64,000 nt of DNA from Atrina japonica (taxonomy: Eukaryota > Mollusca > Bivalvia > Pterioida > Pinnidae), in NCBI GenBank assembly GCA_030159075.1, contig BROG01000244.1, positions 124,001-188,000 on the forward strand, given 5' to 3'. Both the position numbers and the translations under genes were made by a program. The notes under the pieces are model-generated. The model saw only the letters and a program-made list of their open reading frames with translations. It searched no databases and was not told the DNA's origin. Of this stretch, positions 62,531-64,000 are shown piece after piece; within the stretch, counting starts at the first letter, position 1, and each line of letters begins with the position of its first letter.

Positions 62531-62868
62531 TAAAACATTTCATGGGCGTTGGGTTTTGGAGGTTGAATTACCTTGGGTTCTGGTGGAATTACTGGGGGTT
62601 CTGGTGAAATTACTGAGGCTGGAATTACTTTGGGTTCTGTTTTTATGTAGACCAGAAATCCAACAACCGCGAGTCCACCCGCTAGCCATTTCCAGTTATC
62701 GTTACTAATAGCATTACCATCGTTGCTATTAACATAGCTATTAGCATTGCTATCGTTGCTATTAGCATTGCTATTCCATCTACGTTTGGCACCCTTCTTC
62801 CCCGCTTCCTGACGTTTTGGATTCTTCTTCTTTATTTCCATCGTCCCTATTAATTCCTCCGGATTCAT
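62530..62868 (-). CDS. Single-pass membrane protein with Asn-rich and Pro-rich regions, 112 aa
   Basis: ATG 62868 to TAA 62530. Residues 13-31 are strongly basic (KKKNPKRQEAGKKGAKRR), 32-58 are an Asn/Ser repeat (NSNANSNDSNANS), 61-75 a membrane segment (WLAGGLAVVGFLVYI), and 80-107 are Pro/Glu-rich. The Asn/Ser tract is encoded by an ATTAGCATTGCTATCGTT-type repeat that also fills 62400-62465. The function is unknown. A TTATAGAAAAACACG leader precedes the ATG; it has no TCTA. Confidence 0.7.
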   Translation of the reverse strand: MNPEELIGTMEIKKKNPKRQEAGKKGAKRRWNSNANSNDSNANSYVNSNDGNAISNDNWKWLAGGLAVVGFLVYIKTEPKVIPASVISPEPPVIPPEPKVIQPPKPNAHEMF

Positions 62869-62944
62869 CGTGTTTTTCTATAACGTCAGATTTTTTAAAT
62901 CTGATAATGTGACGACTAGTCGTGGGCGGCTATACTGAGAGGTG

Positions 62945-63331
62945 CTAAATACGCACCTTATTTTTTTTTTTTTTATTTGTAATATAAACTAAACACACTT
63001 CGCCGATGGCTGCGTCCAAGAAGGGATCTTCGTTCAAATCCTCGATCAGTTTGGGTTCGTCTTTGATGTCGAAAAAATATTTAAGTCCTTGCGAATACAG
63101 ACAGATGATGGAATTTGCTATAGATTTGGCCATGTGCATGTTGAGTCGAGCGTGTAACAGACGGCTCAGGGTTTCAACCTCCTTGTCGTTCATCTTTTCC
63201 AATTCGGAAGACGTCACGTCTTTTCCTAGAAAATGACGCGCACGTCCGGAACCGACAATGGTCGATAATCTGTCTTTGGGAGATATATCGTTACCGGGTA
63301 TATCGTTCGCTAATACATCGTCCGCATTCAT
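62945..63331 (-). CDS. Polinton conserved protein, 128 aa
   Basis: ATG 63331 to TAG 62945. An acidic N-terminus with a repeated N-D-I/V pattern (DDVLANDIPGNDIS), then helical sequence (LLHARLNMHMAKSIANSIIC) and DEPKLIEDLNEDPFLDAAIG. A protein with a K-S-x8-Y...P-K-L...L..DP pattern recurs in animal Polintons, in my recollection; its role is unknown. The C-terminus is a Lys run encoded next to a 15-base T run at 62959-62975, so the true end may differ. CTCTATTAAAAAAC directly precedes the ATG. Confidence 0.75.
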   Translation of the reverse strand: MNADDVLANDIPGNDISPKDRLSTIVGSGRARHFLGKDVTSSELEKMNDKEVETLSRLLHARLNMHMAKSIANSIICLYSQGLKYFFDIKDEPKLIEDLNEDPFLDAAIGEVCLVYITNKKKKNKVRI

Positions 63332-63344
63332 GTTTTTTAATAGA
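63332..63344 (-). promoter_or_regulatory. TCTATTAAAAAAC box
   Basis: Minus-strand TCTATTAAAAAAC abuts ATG 63331, with TCTA at 63341-63344, 9 bases from the ATG. Confidence 0.5.
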
Positions 63345-63355
63345 GATACATTTTT

Positions 63356-63508
63356 TTATAAAGAATGCAATATTTTTCTTAGCCATTTTTCCGTTAGGCA
63401 ATAACGTTCTAAGCGTAAAATATAGAATATCACGGCTAGTATTACCAAATTCCATAAAACAATAAACGACAGCAACACGAACACGACTATCTCGGTAAAA
63501 CGTTTCAT
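63356..63508 (-). CDS. Small single-pass membrane protein, 50 aa
   Basis: ATG 63508 to TAA 63356, in a different frame from the longer open frame that overlaps it. Residues 6-31 are strongly hydrophobic (EIVVFVLLSFIVLWNLVILA then VIFYIL), followed by a short basic tail (RLERYC...KWLRK). The clean membrane segment and the fit between its neighbours favour this frame. Function unknown. Confidence 0.65.
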   Translation of the reverse strand: MKRFTEIVVFVLLSFIVLWNLVILAVIFYILRLERYCLTEKWLRKILHSL

Positions 63509-63531
63509 ATTTTATGTTAAACAATCTATAG

Positions 63532-64000
63532 TTATCGCGAAGTGGATTTGTTTACGAGGTCTTGGAGTTGCTTGCGTAAATCCTCCGTCTCTTTGTCAGA
63601 CTCCTTTTTTAGGACCTTGTGGGTAGAATAGAGTGTGTCTTTCATCTCACGATACTTGGTCAACTCGTGGGATACGGTGGCAAATTCTTCGTCTGAGATC
63701 TTCCCGTCCTCGAGAGCTCAACTCACCAGATCTGATATCGAATTAAGTTTACTCTCCACGATTTTGATGATCTTGAGGTGTTTTTCCGATTTTCTCAGCA
63801 GTATTCGTCTTATCACTTTCATGGCTCCCCCCATTGAACACACGGTCAAGCCCACAATTGAGAGAGGTAGTAGCGCATTGGGAATGAGAAGACCGAGTCC
63901 GCCAATGAGCATGCCCCCCGAGATGAGAGCCGCGTCGACGCCGTCTGCGGTGTTCACCGTTCGTTTAAACTTTTTATGGATGCTCTTCCGTGTTTCTATC
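63532..64000 (-). pseudogene. Polinton conserved protein with hydrophobic N-terminus, interrupted by TGA, 5' end outside window
   Basis: The frame is open from the window edge. It shows a small-residue-rich hydrophobic region (ALISGGMLIGGLGLLIPNAL, then PLSIVGLTVCSMGG), a basic stretch, then KHLKIIKIVESKLNSISDLV. TGA at 63718-63720 interrupts it, but the same frame continues with LEDGKISDEEFATVSHELTK and a charged helix to TAA 63532. The KLNSISDLV / DGKISDEEF pattern recurs in animal Polintons in my recollection. No ATG is visible in the window; the first possible in-frame start is GTG 63957. Function unknown. Confidence 0.75.

Larger units (their letters stand above)
56741..64000. mobile_element. 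Maverick/Polinton (adintovirus-type) element, partial and decayed
   Basis: Diagnostic pair: a protein-primed family-B DNA polymerase (plus strand) and a retroviral-type DDE integrase (minus strand), meeting tail to tail at about 60.78 kb. Six more small minus-strand genes follow, four of them with hydrophobic segments, running to the window edge. Codon and base use is clearly less AT-rich than the flanks. The major and minor capsid proteins, ATPase and protease are not in the window and would be expected to the right. Polymerase and two other genes are broken, so this is an endogenous, inactive copy. The left end given is the first element-specific signal, not a mapped terminus. Confidence 0.9.

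Noticed and set aside
63291..63524. 77-codon minus-strand frame
   Set aside because: The overlapping 50-codon frame (63356-63508) gives a clean membrane protein and leaves the neighbouring genes intact; the longer frame overlaps the next gene and has no coherent features.

Overview
The window is AT-rich animal nuclear DNA. It has spliced genes with GT/AG introns, many microsatellites and minisatellites, SINE tails and MITE-like elements. The repeat flavour (retroposon tails ending in a GACGTTAAAC-type motif, TIR elements, short hammerhead-ribozyme repeats, a Polinton) suggests a marine mollusc, most likely a bivalve. No species can be fixed from sequence alone.

Host genes. (1) 1070-12675, plus strand: the last five exons of FZR1 (fizzy-related/Cdh1), the WD40 activator of the APC/C, ending in the Ile-Arg tail; the N-terminal half lies before the window. 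(2) 29655-30425, minus strand: a single-exon TAL1/SCL-family bHLH transcription factor. (3) 49413-54207, plus strand: the first six coding exons of WDR70 (270 codons, in phase throughout); the remaining WD repeats are not in the window. The two long intergenic stretches (12.7-29.6 kb and 30.4-49.4 kb) hold only repeats and broken retroelements.

Repeats and mobile DNA. One repeat family carrying hammerhead-ribozyme cores occurs at four loci (about 15.7, 22.3, 37.9 and 43.0 kb). The 22.5 kb copy has a complete core and a perfect 6-bp stem I. The 43.0 kb copy is a tandem pair that interrupts a broken reverse transcriptase. Other items are LINE and RT fragments, several TIR elements, a 72-bp hairpin insertion with 7-bp target duplications, and about ten minisatellites. 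Two genes, FZR1 and WDR70, carry tandem arrays made from their own exon end plus the 5' splice site.

56.74-64.0 kb is one side of a Maverick/Polinton (adintovirus-type) element. It lies downstream of WDR70 exon 6, probably in the next intron. A protein-primed family-B DNA polymerase gene reads rightward and is broken by five frameshifts and one stop. A retroviral-type integrase and six further small genes read leftward toward it. Several start codons are preceded at 8-14 nt by a TCTA tetramer in A/T-rich sequence. The capsid genes and the right terminus are outside the window, and the left terminus could not be located.
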